A stretch of 64,000 nucleotides of DNA from Treponema vincentii. GTDB taxonomy: Bacteria > Spirochaetota > Spirochaetia > Treponematales > Treponemataceae. The notes beneath the pieces are model-generated. The model was not told the DNA's origin and did no database searches. It was given only the letters and a program-made list of their open reading frames with translations. Each line of letters opens with the position of its first letter. The stretch's first letter is position 1. Position numbers and translations under genes: made by a program. Where the stretch lies: positions 2,728,001-2,792,000 of the forward strand of contig NZ_CP048020.1 of the NCBI RefSeq assembly GCF_010365865.1. Reading direction: 5' to 3'. Of the stretch, positions 8,941 to 22,372 are shown piece after piece.

Positions 8941-9055
8941 CCCGGCAGCTACCTACTTTCCCACTCTGGATGAGCAGTATCATCGGCGTAATGAGAGCTT
9001 GACTTCCGTGTTCGGGATGGGAACGGGTATGACCTCTCCACTATGGCAACCGGGC
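8941..9055 (-). rRNA. rrf: 5S ribosomal RNA
   Basis: About 115 nt on the minus strand, with the conserved internal segments CCCGAACACGG-like and GAAGTCAAGCTCTC. The closing stem is formed by CCCGG at both ends. The 3' end runs directly into a run of eight T residues (plus-strand A tract at 8933-8940), which probably makes the 5S closing stem double as the rRNA operon terminator. Confidence 0.93.
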
Positions 9056-9169
9056 AATAAAAGACGAAATAAAAAAGAAACGAAATTTATTAAATAAAGG
9101 GAAGCGCTTTATTATTGATAAGCGACAGGAAAGAAAGTAAATAAAAGAGAATAAAGAAGAGAAGATAAT

Positions 9170-12125
<2,956 letters not shown>

Positions 12126-12316
12126 TTATGTTCTCTTCTTAAAACGATCATCTATTCAATAACCGTCAAGAATTTTTCTTTTCACCTTATTTTTCACTCT
12201 CCAGTTCATCCCTTTACTTTAAATAAAGAAAATTCACCTTCAAGCATTCTTTCTTTCCCTTCCCTAGCTTTTCAAAGATCTTTCCGCGCAGCAAAATTAT
12301 TTACACTGCACAATTT

Positions 12317-12390
12317 TGGAGATAAGGGGATTCGAACCCCTGACCTACGGCTTGCAAAGCCGCCGCTCTAGCCAGCTGAGCTATATCCCC
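12317..12390 (-). tRNA. tRNA-Ala (anticodon TGC) in the 16S-23S spacer
   Basis: 74 nt on the minus strand. The acceptor stem GGGGATA/TATCTCC contains the G3-U70 pair that identifies alanine tRNAs. The anticodon loop TTTGCAA-type gives TGC, the T loop is TTCGAAT, and the discriminator base is A. No CCA is encoded. A spacer tRNA-Ala is common in treponemal rRNA operons. Confidence 0.95.
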
Positions 12391-12490
12391 TTACTACAAA
12401 CCAAAAATATAAAAAAGGGAGAGAAAGAAGAGGAGATAAGCGGACGCTTTGTGTACAACTTACAAAGCATTTAGTATTTACCTTTCTCTA

Positions 12491-14037
<1,547 letters not shown>

Positions 14038-14324
14038 TTTATTTCAAACACCCCGAAGGGCGTCTGATCTCAATAATTTTGAAAGCAAGTCCCGTTTCTT
14101 TTATTTTAGGAACGTTGACCTTTATGAGAAAGAAAAAAAATAACAATGCACAGCAATTATTCATCACCCCGCACACCCTCTTTCTCTCTCAATTCTTTGT
14201 TCTACGCTTATTTCCTTACCAAAGATTTTTCACTCTTTGGCTTTTTCTTCTTTCCCTTCCCTTTAATTTCAAAGACCAGTTTGCTTAACTGCGCTTCGCC
14301 TTGGCATCGCAGCAAGCGAAAAAG

Positions 14325-14354
14325 AATATATCAAAAAACCATTCGTTTTGTCAA
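14325..14354 (-). promoter_or_regulatory. rRNA operon promoter
   Basis: On the minus strand TTGACA (14349-14354) and TATATT (14325-14330) are separated by 18 bases, and start about 290 bases before the 16S 5' end. The preceding 50 bases (14355-14400) are extremely A-rich on the minus strand, consistent with an UP element. The rest of 14038-14324 is leader sequence without genes. Confidence 0.6.
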
Positions 14355-14561
14355 GTACCTTTTGTTCTTTTTTATTTTTATTTTTTTAAGTCAAGACCGA
14401 GTTAAAGAACGCAAGAGAACGGCGACAAACTCACGAACATGCAATGCCCACAATATGAAAACACTATAGGCAAATTTCTCACCAAACCACTAAGCCGTTT
14501 TGAGAAAAATTCCTTCAAGAATTAATTGCAATATAAATTATTATAGAAAGGAATAAAACTA

Positions 14562-14634
14562 TGGAGAATAGGGGATTCGAACCCCTGACCTATTGATTGC
14601 GAACCAATCGCTCTACCACCTGAGCTAATTCCCC
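14562..14634 (-). tRNA. tRNA-Ala (anticodon CGC)
   Basis: 73 nt on the minus strand. Acceptor GGGGAAT/ATTCTCC has G3-U70. The D arm is GCTC-AGGTGGTA-GAGC. The anticodon stem ATTGG/TCAAT (one G-U pair) closes the loop TTCGCAA, giving CGC. The T arm has the loop TTCGAAT and the discriminator is A. It lies about 525 bases upstream of the 16S gene, outside the operon promoter. Confidence 0.9.
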
Positions 14635-14807
14635 AAAGCGGTATTGAGTATATAGTTTTTAGATAAATTGAGCAAGTGCTTTTTAGGACATACGAAAAAT
14701 TTTTATGTACTATTAAAACAATGTGGCACGTTATATTATAAAGAAATACCCCTAAAGACCTCGGTTTCTAGAGCTGCCTAAAGGTATAAAAATACAAAAT
14801 ATAATCC

Positions 14808-14836
14808 TTGACTTTTCCAGCAAAGTCCCGTACACT
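14808..14836 (+). promoter_or_regulatory. Promoter of the PTS IIA gene, implying a leaderless mRNA
   Basis: TTGACT (14808-14813) and TACACT (14831-14836) with a 17-base spacer. The expected start of transcription is at about 14843, the A of the ATG. There is no Shine-Dalgarno before the ATG (CTAAACAT). Confidence 0.6.
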
Positions 14837-14842
14837 AAACAT

Positions 14843-15289
14843 ATGAACTTGAAAACCGTTTTGACACCTGAAACTGTCAATCTCCATTTAAAAGGAACCT
14901 CTAAAGAGGAAATTATTGATGAATTACTTGAAATGCTTGTTCAGGCAGGAAAAGTAAAAGATAAAGCCGTCGCCCGCGCTTGCGTATTAGATCGTGAACG
15001 AAAAATGTCTACGGGAATGAAGCATGGTATTGCAATCCCGCACGGAAAGACCGATTCGGTTAACGATCTCGTTGCCTGTATCGGCATTTCGGATCATCCG
15101 GTCGATTTCGATTCACTGGATCAAGAGCCATGCCGTATTTTTATTATGACACTTTCACCGATTGACAAAACAGGATCGCACTTGCAGTTCTTGGCAGAAG
15201 TCAGTCTGCTGTTCAAGAGTGCCGAAAAACGGCAAGAAATATTGAATGCAACTGACAAGTCCGATATTATCCGTATCTTGACCGAATAG
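14843..15289 (+). CDS. ptsN: PTS EIIA type-2 domain protein (PtsN/FruA-like)
   Basis: 148 residues, the length of a single EIIA(Ntr/Fru) domain. The phosphorylated His lies in the motif G-I-A-I-P-H-G-K (residue about 68). Family blocks such as T-S-K-E-E-I-I-D-E-L near the start and L-Q-F-L-A-E-V-S-L-L-F near residue 115 are present. Treponemes lack a full sugar PTS, so this most likely acts as a regulatory phospho-acceptor in a nitrogen-PTS-like branch; that is known for the family and inferred here. The start appears leaderless. The next gene, a small thioredoxin-fold protein, lies 52 bases downstream with its own AGGAGG. Confidence 0.88.
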   Translation: MNLKTVLTPETVNLHLKGTSKEEIIDELLEMLVQAGKVKDKAVARACVLDRERKMSTGMKHGIAIPHGKTDSVNDLVACIGISDHPVDFDSLDQEPCRIFIMTLSPIDKTGSHLQFLAEVSLLFKSAEKRQEILNATDKSDIIRILTE

Positions 15290-15341
15290 TGTACACGACT
15301 GGAGCAAATGCACTTAAACTAACAAAGCATGAGGAGGTTTT

Positions 15342-15575
15342 ATGCTTGTAAATGTATTAACAACAGGAGACGATGTAAGTGAAAAACTAAAGACATACTG
15401 CAATGGGCTGCCTGATGTCGATAAGAAGGTTATGGATGCTGCATCCGATGAAGGAAAAAGCTTTATGGGTGCGCATGGCGTATCTGCAGCTCCGATGGTT
15501 GTCGTACTTGATGAAGACGGAAAGGATTTGTTAAAGACTACCGATATGAGCGAACTTGAAAAGTTCTTTTCTTAA
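15342..15575 (+). CDS. Small thioredoxin-fold-like protein lacking CXXC
   Basis: 77 residues behind a good GAGGAGG. The C-terminal half (G-V-S-A-A-P-M-V-V-V-L-D-E-D-G) matches the cis-Pro loop and following strand of thioredoxin/glutaredoxin folds. The only Cys is at about residue 21 and there is no C-x-x-C, so it is probably not a classical redoxin. Its role is unknown; it sits between ptsN and a terminator and is likely co-transcribed with ptsN. Confidence 0.7.
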   Translation: MLVNVLTTGDDVSEKLKTYCNGLPDVDKKVMDAASDEGKSFMGAHGVSAAPMVVVLDEDGKDLLKTTDMSELEKFFS

Positions 15576-15597
15576 ATTTCTGCAAACTTAATTTAAA

Positions 15598-15632
15598 AAC
15601 CTCTCGGAAGCATTATTCCGAGAGGTTTTCTT
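15598..15632 (+). terminator. Intrinsic terminator after ptsN unit
   Basis: Stem AACCTCTCGGAA / TTCCGAGAGGTT with a 6-base loop, then TTCTTTT. It can also serve galE transcription poorly in the other direction because the opposite tail is A-rich. Confidence 0.85.
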
Positions 15633-15685
15633 TTAATATATGGCTATATTTTCTCTGCTTTACAAGCAAAAGTGCCGCACCGTAT

Positions 15686-16654
15686 TTAAAGATTTTTATA
15701 CATATTCCAAGTTGATTCAATCAATGTTTTGATATCGGAGTATTTCGGATTCCAGCCTATCGTTTCGCGGGCATGCTGAGATGTTGCATAAAGCTCGGCG
15801 GGGTCTCCGGCACGGCGGCCGACAAAGCGTGCGGGTATTGCCTTTCCGGTAATAGAGCGCGCTGAGGTAAGCATTTCGCTGACAGTAATGCCAACTTCGC
15901 TGCCGAGATTGACGATAAGGCTGTTGTCGGTTTTATCGATATAGTGCAGCGCGTCGGTATGCGCTTTCGCAAGGTCACTGACATGTACATAATCACGGAT
16001 ACAAGTGCCGTCGCGTGTAGGATAATCATTGCCGAAAATCTGAAGTTCTTTCCGCATACCGGCAGCGACCTCCATAATAATCGGCAAAAGGTTTTGCGGA
16101 TTCCGCTCAAGCCCCTTAACAGCACCCTCCGGATCATAGCCTGCGGCATTAAAGTACCGCAACGATGCAAACTTGAACCCCTTGAGCCGGTCATACCACT
16201 GCAAAAACTCTTCGGTTTTGAGCTTGGTAAACCCATAATAACTTTCAGGATTTTTCGGATGCTTTTCGTCAATTGGTAGATATTCCGGCGAGCCGTAGAC
16301 GGCTGCCGATGACGAAAACACAAAGCGGAGGCACCCATGCTTAACCGCGGCATTTAAAATGTTCATCGTTGCCGAAATATTATTGATGGAGTATTTTTCA
16401 GGGGTAACCATCGATTCCCCCACCGCTTTAAATGCAGCTAAGTATACAGCCCCGTCAAATCCGCGGGCAAAAGCTGCATCAATATCGTCACTGTGTCGGG
16501 TATCTCCTGCAATAAATTCCGTACCCGGGAAAATATTGCATAATTGTCCCGTCGATAAATTGTCGAATACCGTAACTGAATGCCCGGCTTCCAGCATCGC
16601 TTTAACTACGTGGCTGCCGATATATCCGGCTCCACCGATAACCAATACACGCAT
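15686..16654 (-). CDS. galE: UDP-glucose 4-epimerase
   Basis: 322 residues, a typical length. The N-terminal Rossmann NAD site G-G-A-G-Y-I-G-S-H is at residues 7-15. The catalytic Ser lies in S-S-S-A-A-V-Y-G (about residue 115) and the Y-x-x-x-K pair in Y-Y-G-F-T-K (about residue 140). The downstream F-N-A-A-G-Y-D-P-E block is diagnostic for GalE within the SDR superfamily. It interconverts UDP-glucose and UDP-galactose for envelope polysaccharide or galactose use, in the cytoplasm. AAGAGG precedes the ATG at 16654. malQ lies 68 bases upstream on the same strand, so the two are probably an operon (malQ-galE). Confidence 0.95.
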   Translation of the reverse strand: MRVLVIGGAGYIGSHVVKAMLEAGHSVTVFDNLSTGQLCNIFPGTEFIAGDTRHSDDIDAAFARGFDGAVYLAAFKAVGESMVTPEKYSINNISATMNILNAAVKHGCLRFVFSSSAAVYGSPEYLPIDEKHPKNPESYYGFTKLKTEEFLQWYDRLKGFKFASLRYFNAAGYDPEGAVKGLERNPQNLLPIIMEVAAGMRKELQIFGNDYPTRDGTCIRDYVHVSDLAKAHTDALHYIDKTDNSLIVNLGSEVGITVSEMLTSARSITGKAIPARFVGRRAGDPAELYATSQHARETIGWNPKYSDIKTLIESTWNMYKNL

Positions 16655-16722
16655 AATAATCCTCTTATAAATCCGCTCTATTTGAGCGCTATATATATGA
16701 AACCTCCAAAAAGCTGTAGATT

Positions 16723-18783
16723 TTAGAGGTTTTTCTTCGGCGGATTCCGTAATGCCGTTATACTCCGCAATCGTTTTATCAATTCTTTATCCTTGCTTAA
16801 AGTTTCTATCGGAAACGACAGTCGGTATGTCCAGTTCGAATCACTGACCGTACCGGGGATGTTAATCCGCTCATCCTGCGGCTTGACCGTATGTATTTCA
16901 TCAATCATGAGTCCCAACCAATCTTGTATGGGAAAGATAGCGAAAACCGACGGAACTTTGACTAAAGCGCTCAATAAGGCTGCAGCTAAGTCCGCCGTAT
17001 AGGTCGGCTTTTTCCCGTCGATAGGACACAGGGCTCTCCGTATATTACCATCAATACGCAGAGCATTAAAGAACGAAAGCATATCTGCATAAGACAATTC
17101 TTCCTCCCACCATTCCCGCAGTGTCGAAGAATCATGCACGGAAGTTACCGCAACCGCTTCTTGAGGATAGTCGCACAGCGGAATAAAAGGAGCACCGTCC
17201 TTTTTCCATTCACGTTCCCAGCGGAATACCCGCAGGCTCAAAATATGTAATTTTCCCAGAATTTCCGGCAATGCCGCAGGTTTCGAGCCCAAATCTTCGG
17301 CGCATGGCTGCATATCGACGGAAGCACATAATTCCGACAAAATATCTTCTGCCTGCACTGCCCACAGTTTGTTTTGCTCTGTTTCTTTCTCTTCGACCAA
17401 CAATGAAAATCGTCTTTGTTCGTCCTCCGATAGCGTTCCCCATGCGGTTGTATTCCGGTATAGATATGCCGCAGTATACACAACTGTTCCCCGTAAGTCT
17501 TTTCCGGCTTTTACAAGCATACGGTCAGTCCATTTTTGCCGCAAAGCTGTTTCTACTTCCGGCGGCAGCCCGCAACGACGTATATCCACTTCGCTTTGTA
17601 TTTCATCTTTAAAAAGCCAGAGCTCTTCCGTACCGACTCTATCGGCAACTTTATACAATAACCCATGCGCATACAAATAGTCGCCGTTCACCGCAGTTTG
17701 AACGATATCGGTATTGATATGCGGCTCTGCCATCCATCGAATACGTTCTTGGGAAAAACCTGCTTTTCTTAAATCTTTCATTGTAATTTCCGCATAAGGG
17801 ATGGGTTTTCCCAAAAGCCCTGTTGTTTCCCCTTCGGGAATAGCCCAAATTCTAAAAAAACCTAAGATATGATCAAGCCGGTACGCATGATAATACTGCG
17901 ATGCATGGGCGAGCCGTTCCTTCCACCAACGGTAGCCGGTTACTTTCAAATTTACCCAGTTATAAATGGGGAACCCCCAATTTTGTCCCGTAGGATTATC
18001 CCCATCAGGAGGACTGCCCGCACGGAGATCACCGCGGAAATATTCGGGATGTGCCCACACCTCTACGGAATCTTCGTTCATCAAAATCGGAATATCGCCT
18101 TTTACCGAAATCCCGTTATCGGCACAATAGGCAATGGCTTTTAACAATTGTTTATGCAGATGCATTTGTACCCACGCATAGAACAGATGTTCTCGTTTCA
18201 AGACAGAATCGTTCCATGCAGCAGTGATTTTCGCCGTTGAAGGAGAACGCATATCGGCACATTCTTTCCAGTCCTTCCACGAAGCGTGATAGTTTTGCCT
18301 CTTGATATTTTTAAACACTGCATATTCGATTATCCACGGATTTGCCTTTATCCATTCCGCAAGCTCACCGGTCTGAGAATCCGCAATAATCTGTGATTCA
18401 GCCTTATTAAATACAGCATGCAGCAGTACATTTTTTTCGTGAAGTATATCCCGGTACCGAAAATGCTCCGCCGGAGTGTGCGGTCTAAAGGCAGTGCATA
18501 TTTTTTTAATCTCAGCCTTGAAGCTATGTGCTTCCGGTATATCATCCAAGCAGATGTAGAGCGGATGCAATGCAAAAGCCGAAAGAGCATTATATGGGGA
18601 ACTGTCGGTGCCTGTATCATTGACGGGTAAAAGTTGAATAATGCGCAGTCCTACTTTTTTGCAAAAGTCTGCAAAAGGAATGAGGTCGGAAAATTCGCCG
18701 ACGCCGCAACTTTTTTGACTGTACAAAGCGGAAACCGGTACGGCAGCCCCGCATAAAGCCTGATTAAGCGGTGAACATTTCAT
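16723..18783 (-). CDS. malQ: 4-alpha-glucanotransferase (amylomaltase)
   Basis: About 686 residues in the glycoside hydrolase family 77. Signature blocks include S-C-G-V-G-E-F-S-D-L near the N-terminus, L-L-P-V-N-D-T-G (residue about 50), the nucleophile region Y-R-L-D-H-I-L-G-F-F (residue about 300), and C-A-E-D-L-G-S-K with V-T-S-V-H-D-S-S-T-L-R later. It disproportionates malto-oligosaccharides in the cytoplasm. The frame opens at TTG 18801, but ATG 18783 has AGGAGG seven bases upstream and is the better start. It appears to be the first gene of a malQ-galE operon and is divergent from fbp. Confidence 0.94.
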   Translation of the reverse strand: MKCSPLNQALCGAAVPVSALYSQKSCGVGEFSDLIPFADFCKKVGLRIIQLLPVNDTGTDSSPYNALSAFALHPLYICLDDIPEAHSFKAEIKKICTAFRPHTPAEHFRYRDILHEKNVLLHAVFNKAESQIIADSQTGELAEWIKANPWIIEYAVFKNIKRQNYHASWKDWKECADMRSPSTAKITAAWNDSVLKREHLFYAWVQMHLHKQLLKAIAYCADNGISVKGDIPILMNEDSVEVWAHPEYFRGDLRAGSPPDGDNPTGQNWGFPIYNWVNLKVTGYRWWKERLAHASQYYHAYRLDHILGFFRIWAIPEGETTGLLGKPIPYAEITMKDLRKAGFSQERIRWMAEPHINTDIVQTAVNGDYLYAHGLLYKVADRVGTEELWLFKDEIQSEVDIRRCGLPPEVETALRQKWTDRMLVKAGKDLRGTVVYTAAYLYRNTTAWGTLSEDEQRRFSLLVEEKETEQNKLWAVQAEDILSELCASVDMQPCAEDLGSKPAALPEILGKLHILSLRVFRWEREWKKDGAPFIPLCDYPQEAVAVTSVHDSSTLREWWEEELSYADMLSFFNALRIDGNIRRALCPIDGKKPTYTADLAAALLSALVKVPSVFAIFPIQDWLGLMIDEIHTVKPQDERINIPGTVSDSNWTYRLSFPIETLSKDKELIKRLRSITALRNPPKKNL

Positions 18784-18974
18784 CTCAATCCTCCTAGTCA
18801 ACTGAGGCTATCATAGACCAAAAACGTAAAGTTAGATAGAGGGGAATAGCAATCAATACAATTAATATCATTTCATTTGACAAAACGACGTATGCGTATT
18901 ACCGTGTAGAGAGAAACTTCAAAATCCGCCGATTTTTGGAAATCTCCCTATAATGCTCTATAAAGGAAAGATAT

Positions 18975-20944
18975 ATGAAAAACGTACCGGCAGAAACTCT
19001 CCGACACAATATAAAGTATTTGGATTTACTCTCCCGCTCATTTCCCAATGTTACTACCGCAGTGGAAGAAGTGGTCAATCTAAAAGCCATCCTGAATTTA
19101 CCGAAAGGCACCGAACATTTTTTGACGGATATTCACGGGGAAGCGGAAGCGTTTAATCATGTGATGCAAAATGCGTCGGGCGCTATCCGGCGGAAAGTAT
19201 CCGAGGAACTCAGCTCAACGGTCAGTATTGACGATTTGGAAGAACTCACCACGCTCATCTACTACCCTAAGGAAAAACTCGAACTAATCAAAGCGGAAAA
19301 AAAGGCCAATATTACAAACTGGTACGAATTAACTATTTATCGGCTGGTACGGGTGGCACGGGCAACAGCGTCAAAGTATACACGATCAAAGGTGAGGAAA
19401 CTGCTACCGAAAAGTTTTGCTTACATAATGGAAGAGCTGCTGCAGGAGGATGAACACCGCTTTAACAAGAAGGATTATTACAGCGAAATTATCAAAAGCC
19501 TTGTGGAATACGGACGTGCGGATTTATTCATCATCGAGCTGTCCGAAGTGATAAAAAAAAATGCACCATCGATCACCTGCATATTATCGGCGATATTTTT
19601 GACCGCGGCCCGTCCCCGCATAAGGTGATGGATACGCTGATGGCGCAGAACAGTCTTGATATCCAGTGGGGCAACCACGATATCCTCTGGATGGGGGCCG
19701 CCGCTGCGGGATGCCGTGCATGTGTTGCAACAGCGATACGGATTGCACTCCGCTATTCCAATATCGATTCCATTGAGGACGGATACGGAATTAGCCTCTT
19801 GCCGCTGGTGAGTTTTGCACAACACGTGTATAAGGATGATCCGTGTATACGGTTTATGCCGAAAGTAAACGAGAAAAAGCCCTTCGATGTCGATGCGGAA
19901 CTGCTGGCAAAAATGCATAAGGCAATCAGTATCATTCAATTCAAACTTGAAGAAAACATCATCGAGCAGCATCCTTCGTATAATATGGAACACCGGAGGA
20001 TACTGCGTACCCTTAATCCTGCGGCGGGCACCATTGAAATTGAAGGAAAAACCTACACGCTGAACGACACCTCGTTCCCGACCATCGATCCCGCGCACCA
20101 AACAGCGCTTACCGACGAAGAACAATACCTCATCGATACACTGACCAATACGTTCATGGCAAGCGAAAAACTCAAGCAGCATGTCAGATTCTTGTATGCA
20201 AAGGGGAGCATGTACCGACGCTATAACGATAACCTGCTCTTCCATGCGTGCCTGTTGCTGAACGAGGACGGCAGCTTTAAGGAGAAAGAGATAGACGGCG
20301 CCGTATATTACGGCAAAAGCCTGATGGATAAATACGACCAGATGGCGCGGGAAGCCTACTTTTCCGGGCAAAATGCGGATTTTCTGTGGTTCTTATGGTG
20401 CAATCAGGATTCGACGCTGTTCGGTAAGACGAAGATGACCACCTTTGAGCGCTACTTTATCGATGATAAGGCAACGCATAAGGAGCCGTCCTCGCCGTAC
20501 TATAAGCTGATGGAACGGGATGACGGAACACTTGCCGCACGGATTCTCAAGGAGTTCGGACTAAGCGGCAACGCTCATATCGTTAACGGGCATACACCGG
20601 TCAAAGTTGTAAAAGGCGAAAGTCCGATTAAAGCGGGCGGCAAGCTCTTGGTCATCGACGGCGGATTTTCAAAAGCCTACCAAAAGACCACCGGTATTGC
20701 AGGCTATACGCTTACCTATAACTCTTATGGGATGACGCTGATAAGCCACCACCCGTTTGAGTCCGTTGACAAAGTTTTACGCGAAGGCTTCGACATTGAA
20801 TCGACCAAAGAGGTAATCGAAACTTTAGTTGAACGAAAGCGGGTTGCAGATACCGACACCGGCGCCGATATGAAGGAAAAAATCCAAAATTTGGAAATGC
20901 TGATCAGCGCCTACAACAAGGGCATTTTAAAACAGCAGGATTAA
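18975..20944 (+). pseudogene. fbp: Class III fructose-1,6-bisphosphatase, split by a frameshift at an A9 tract
   Basis: Two overlapping frames, 18975-19628 and 19625-20944, together encode one class III (Firmicutes-type) FBPase of about 656 residues, the expected length. Metal-site motifs are distributed over both parts: T-D-I-H-G-E (residue about 50) in the first, then G-D-I-F-D-R-G-P spanning the break, G-N-H-D, and N-G-H-T-P-V with I-D-G-G-F in the second. The reading frame changes at nine A residues (19553-19561); ten A residues would restore I-K-K-K-C-T-I-D-H-L-H continuity. This may be a sequencing error, true inactivation, phase variation, or a site of transcriptional slippage. The enzyme hydrolyses fructose 1,6-bisphosphate in gluconeogenesis. 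TATAAT at 18949-18954 and AAAGGAAAG precede the ATG. It converges on the FGGY kinase with a 4-base overlap. Confidence 0.88.
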
Positions 20945-22368
20945 CGACGCGAATACTTTTCCGTATACCGCTGTGCAGCAGTCGGTTCCGGTTCGTAGTA
21001 CCGTTTGATGCGGATAAGCCGCTGTGCGATAGCGGCAAGGTTGTCTCCCCTACCGAGACCGTAGAATGCCAACGCCGCATCACCGATCAACTCTCCGTCG
21101 GCAAAAGCGGGAAGCGCGAAAGTTCTGCCGGTCATATCGGCCTTCATTTGGCACCAGATAGCATTATGCGCCTGCCCGCCGGATAAGGTATACACAGGAT
21201 GAAAACCGGAAGCCTGTTCAAGTAAATCACAGCCGTGCCGGATACGGAACGCAAGCGCCTCTACAAAGGTACGCCCTTGTCCCGCAAAGGTCGCAGGATA
21301 TGCACCTGATACCACAAACGGTTCTGCGGCAATCCGCTCCATTGCGGCGATATAATCGTTCCCGCGTAAGCCGTGCGCTATTAAAAAATCGGAAAACGCT
21401 GCGCCGGATGATGGAATAACGGAAGAAAGGTTCCACAAATCAGGCATAACCGATGGCAGCAGCAGCGTTTTTTCAGCGCGGCGCGGCTGCGAGATGCAAA
21501 CGTTAATGCCCTCACTTGAACCGGCACGGTCGCAGGCGGTACCCGCCGTCAGCGTTCCCGTCCCGATAAGCGCCGCGATAAAATCCGGTACACCGGCGAT
21601 AACCGGAATACCGCAAAAGTATCCGATCACCGTACCGGCGGCTGTGAAAGGAGGCAGCAAACCGGCTAGTCTTTCCGTATCGATATGCAGCGCTTCCGAA
21701 AACCGGAAAAGCTCTTCTTTACTCCAATATGCTGCCTCGTAGCGCGGATCAGGGAGGCTGGTTACCGCCGCGCCGGTTAAAAGGTAAGAGACATATTCCG
21801 GCCCGGAAAAAAGCTGCGCGGCGCCGGCGAATACATCAGGATACTTTGCACGGAAAGCCGCAATCCGCGGCAAAAAAAGGGACAGCCCCGTCGGCGGGAT
21901 AGATGCAGCTCCATCTTGCGGCGCCGGTATAGTAGCTCCCTGCTGCCCCGATACGGTAAGCCCTTGCGACACAGGTTCATTCCATAAAAACAGGGTATCG
22001 TTTTTTGCCGCATCAATAATACCGTTCATAACATCATCGGGGGGGAGAGACGCGGAGAATAAATGCCTGTCAACGTTGATATGTATCTTGGGTACGCGTC
22101 CGGCAGAGTTTATGTTTGCTTCCGGCACACGGCGGTTTTGAGGTACGGCAACAAACGAAGGACCATTTCCGGAAACACAAATAGCTTCTACCGTATAATC
22201 AGCGGGTAAGATATGCCATGCAGCAAAAAAGGCCTGCACCCAGTCTACCGCCTGAACAGGCTGAGGGAACAGCAAGCGTATAAACTTGAGTACTGTTCCG
22301 GCCTCGGTAATAAACGCTGCTTTTAGCGACGACGTACCGATATCGGCACATAAAATACCACTTTGCAT
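20941..22368 (-). CDS. FGGY family carbohydrate kinase
   Basis: About 475 residues with the sugar-kinase/actin fold. The phosphate-1 motif is C-A-D-I-G-T-S-S-L-K-A-A near residue 6, a glycine-rich adenosine motif is Y-T-L-S-G-G-Q-A-H-N near residue 410, and the catalytic region has G-V-P-D-F-I-A-A-L-I-G-T-G near residue 255. The substrate (xylulose, ribulose, glycerol or another polyol) cannot be read from the sequence. The frame opens at TTG 22410, but ATG 22368 gives the family N-terminus and follows the creD stop by four bases. It is the last gene of a prs-creD-kinase operon and overlaps the end of fbp tail to tail. Confidence 0.85.
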   Translation of the reverse strand: MQSGILCADIGTSSLKAAFITEAGTVLKFIRLLFPQPVQAVDWVQAFFAAWHILPADYTVEAICVSGNGPSFVAVPQNRRVPEANINSAGRVPKIHINVDRHLFSASLPPDDVMNGIIDAAKNDTLFLWNEPVSQGLTVSGQQGATIPAPQDGAASIPPTGLSLFLPRIAAFRAKYPDVFAGAAQLFSGPEYVSYLLTGAAVTSLPDPRYEAAYWSKEELFRFSEALHIDTERLAGLLPPFTAAGTVIGYFCGIPVIAGVPDFIAALIGTGTLTAGTACDRAGSSEGINVCISQPRRAEKTLLLPSVMPDLWNLSSVIPSSGAAFSDFLIAHGLRGNDYIAAMERIAAEPFVVSGAYPATFAGQGRTFVEALAFRIRHGCDLLEQASGFHPVYTLSGGQAHNAIWCQMKADMTGRTFALPAFADGELIGDAALAFYGLGRGDNLAAIAQRLIRIKRYYEPEPTAAQRYTEKYSRR

Positions 22369-22372
22369 GAAC

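Noticed and set aside
19478-20371. 297-codon minus-strand frame
   Set aside because: Antisense shadow of fbp; the plus frame carries all FBPase motifs.
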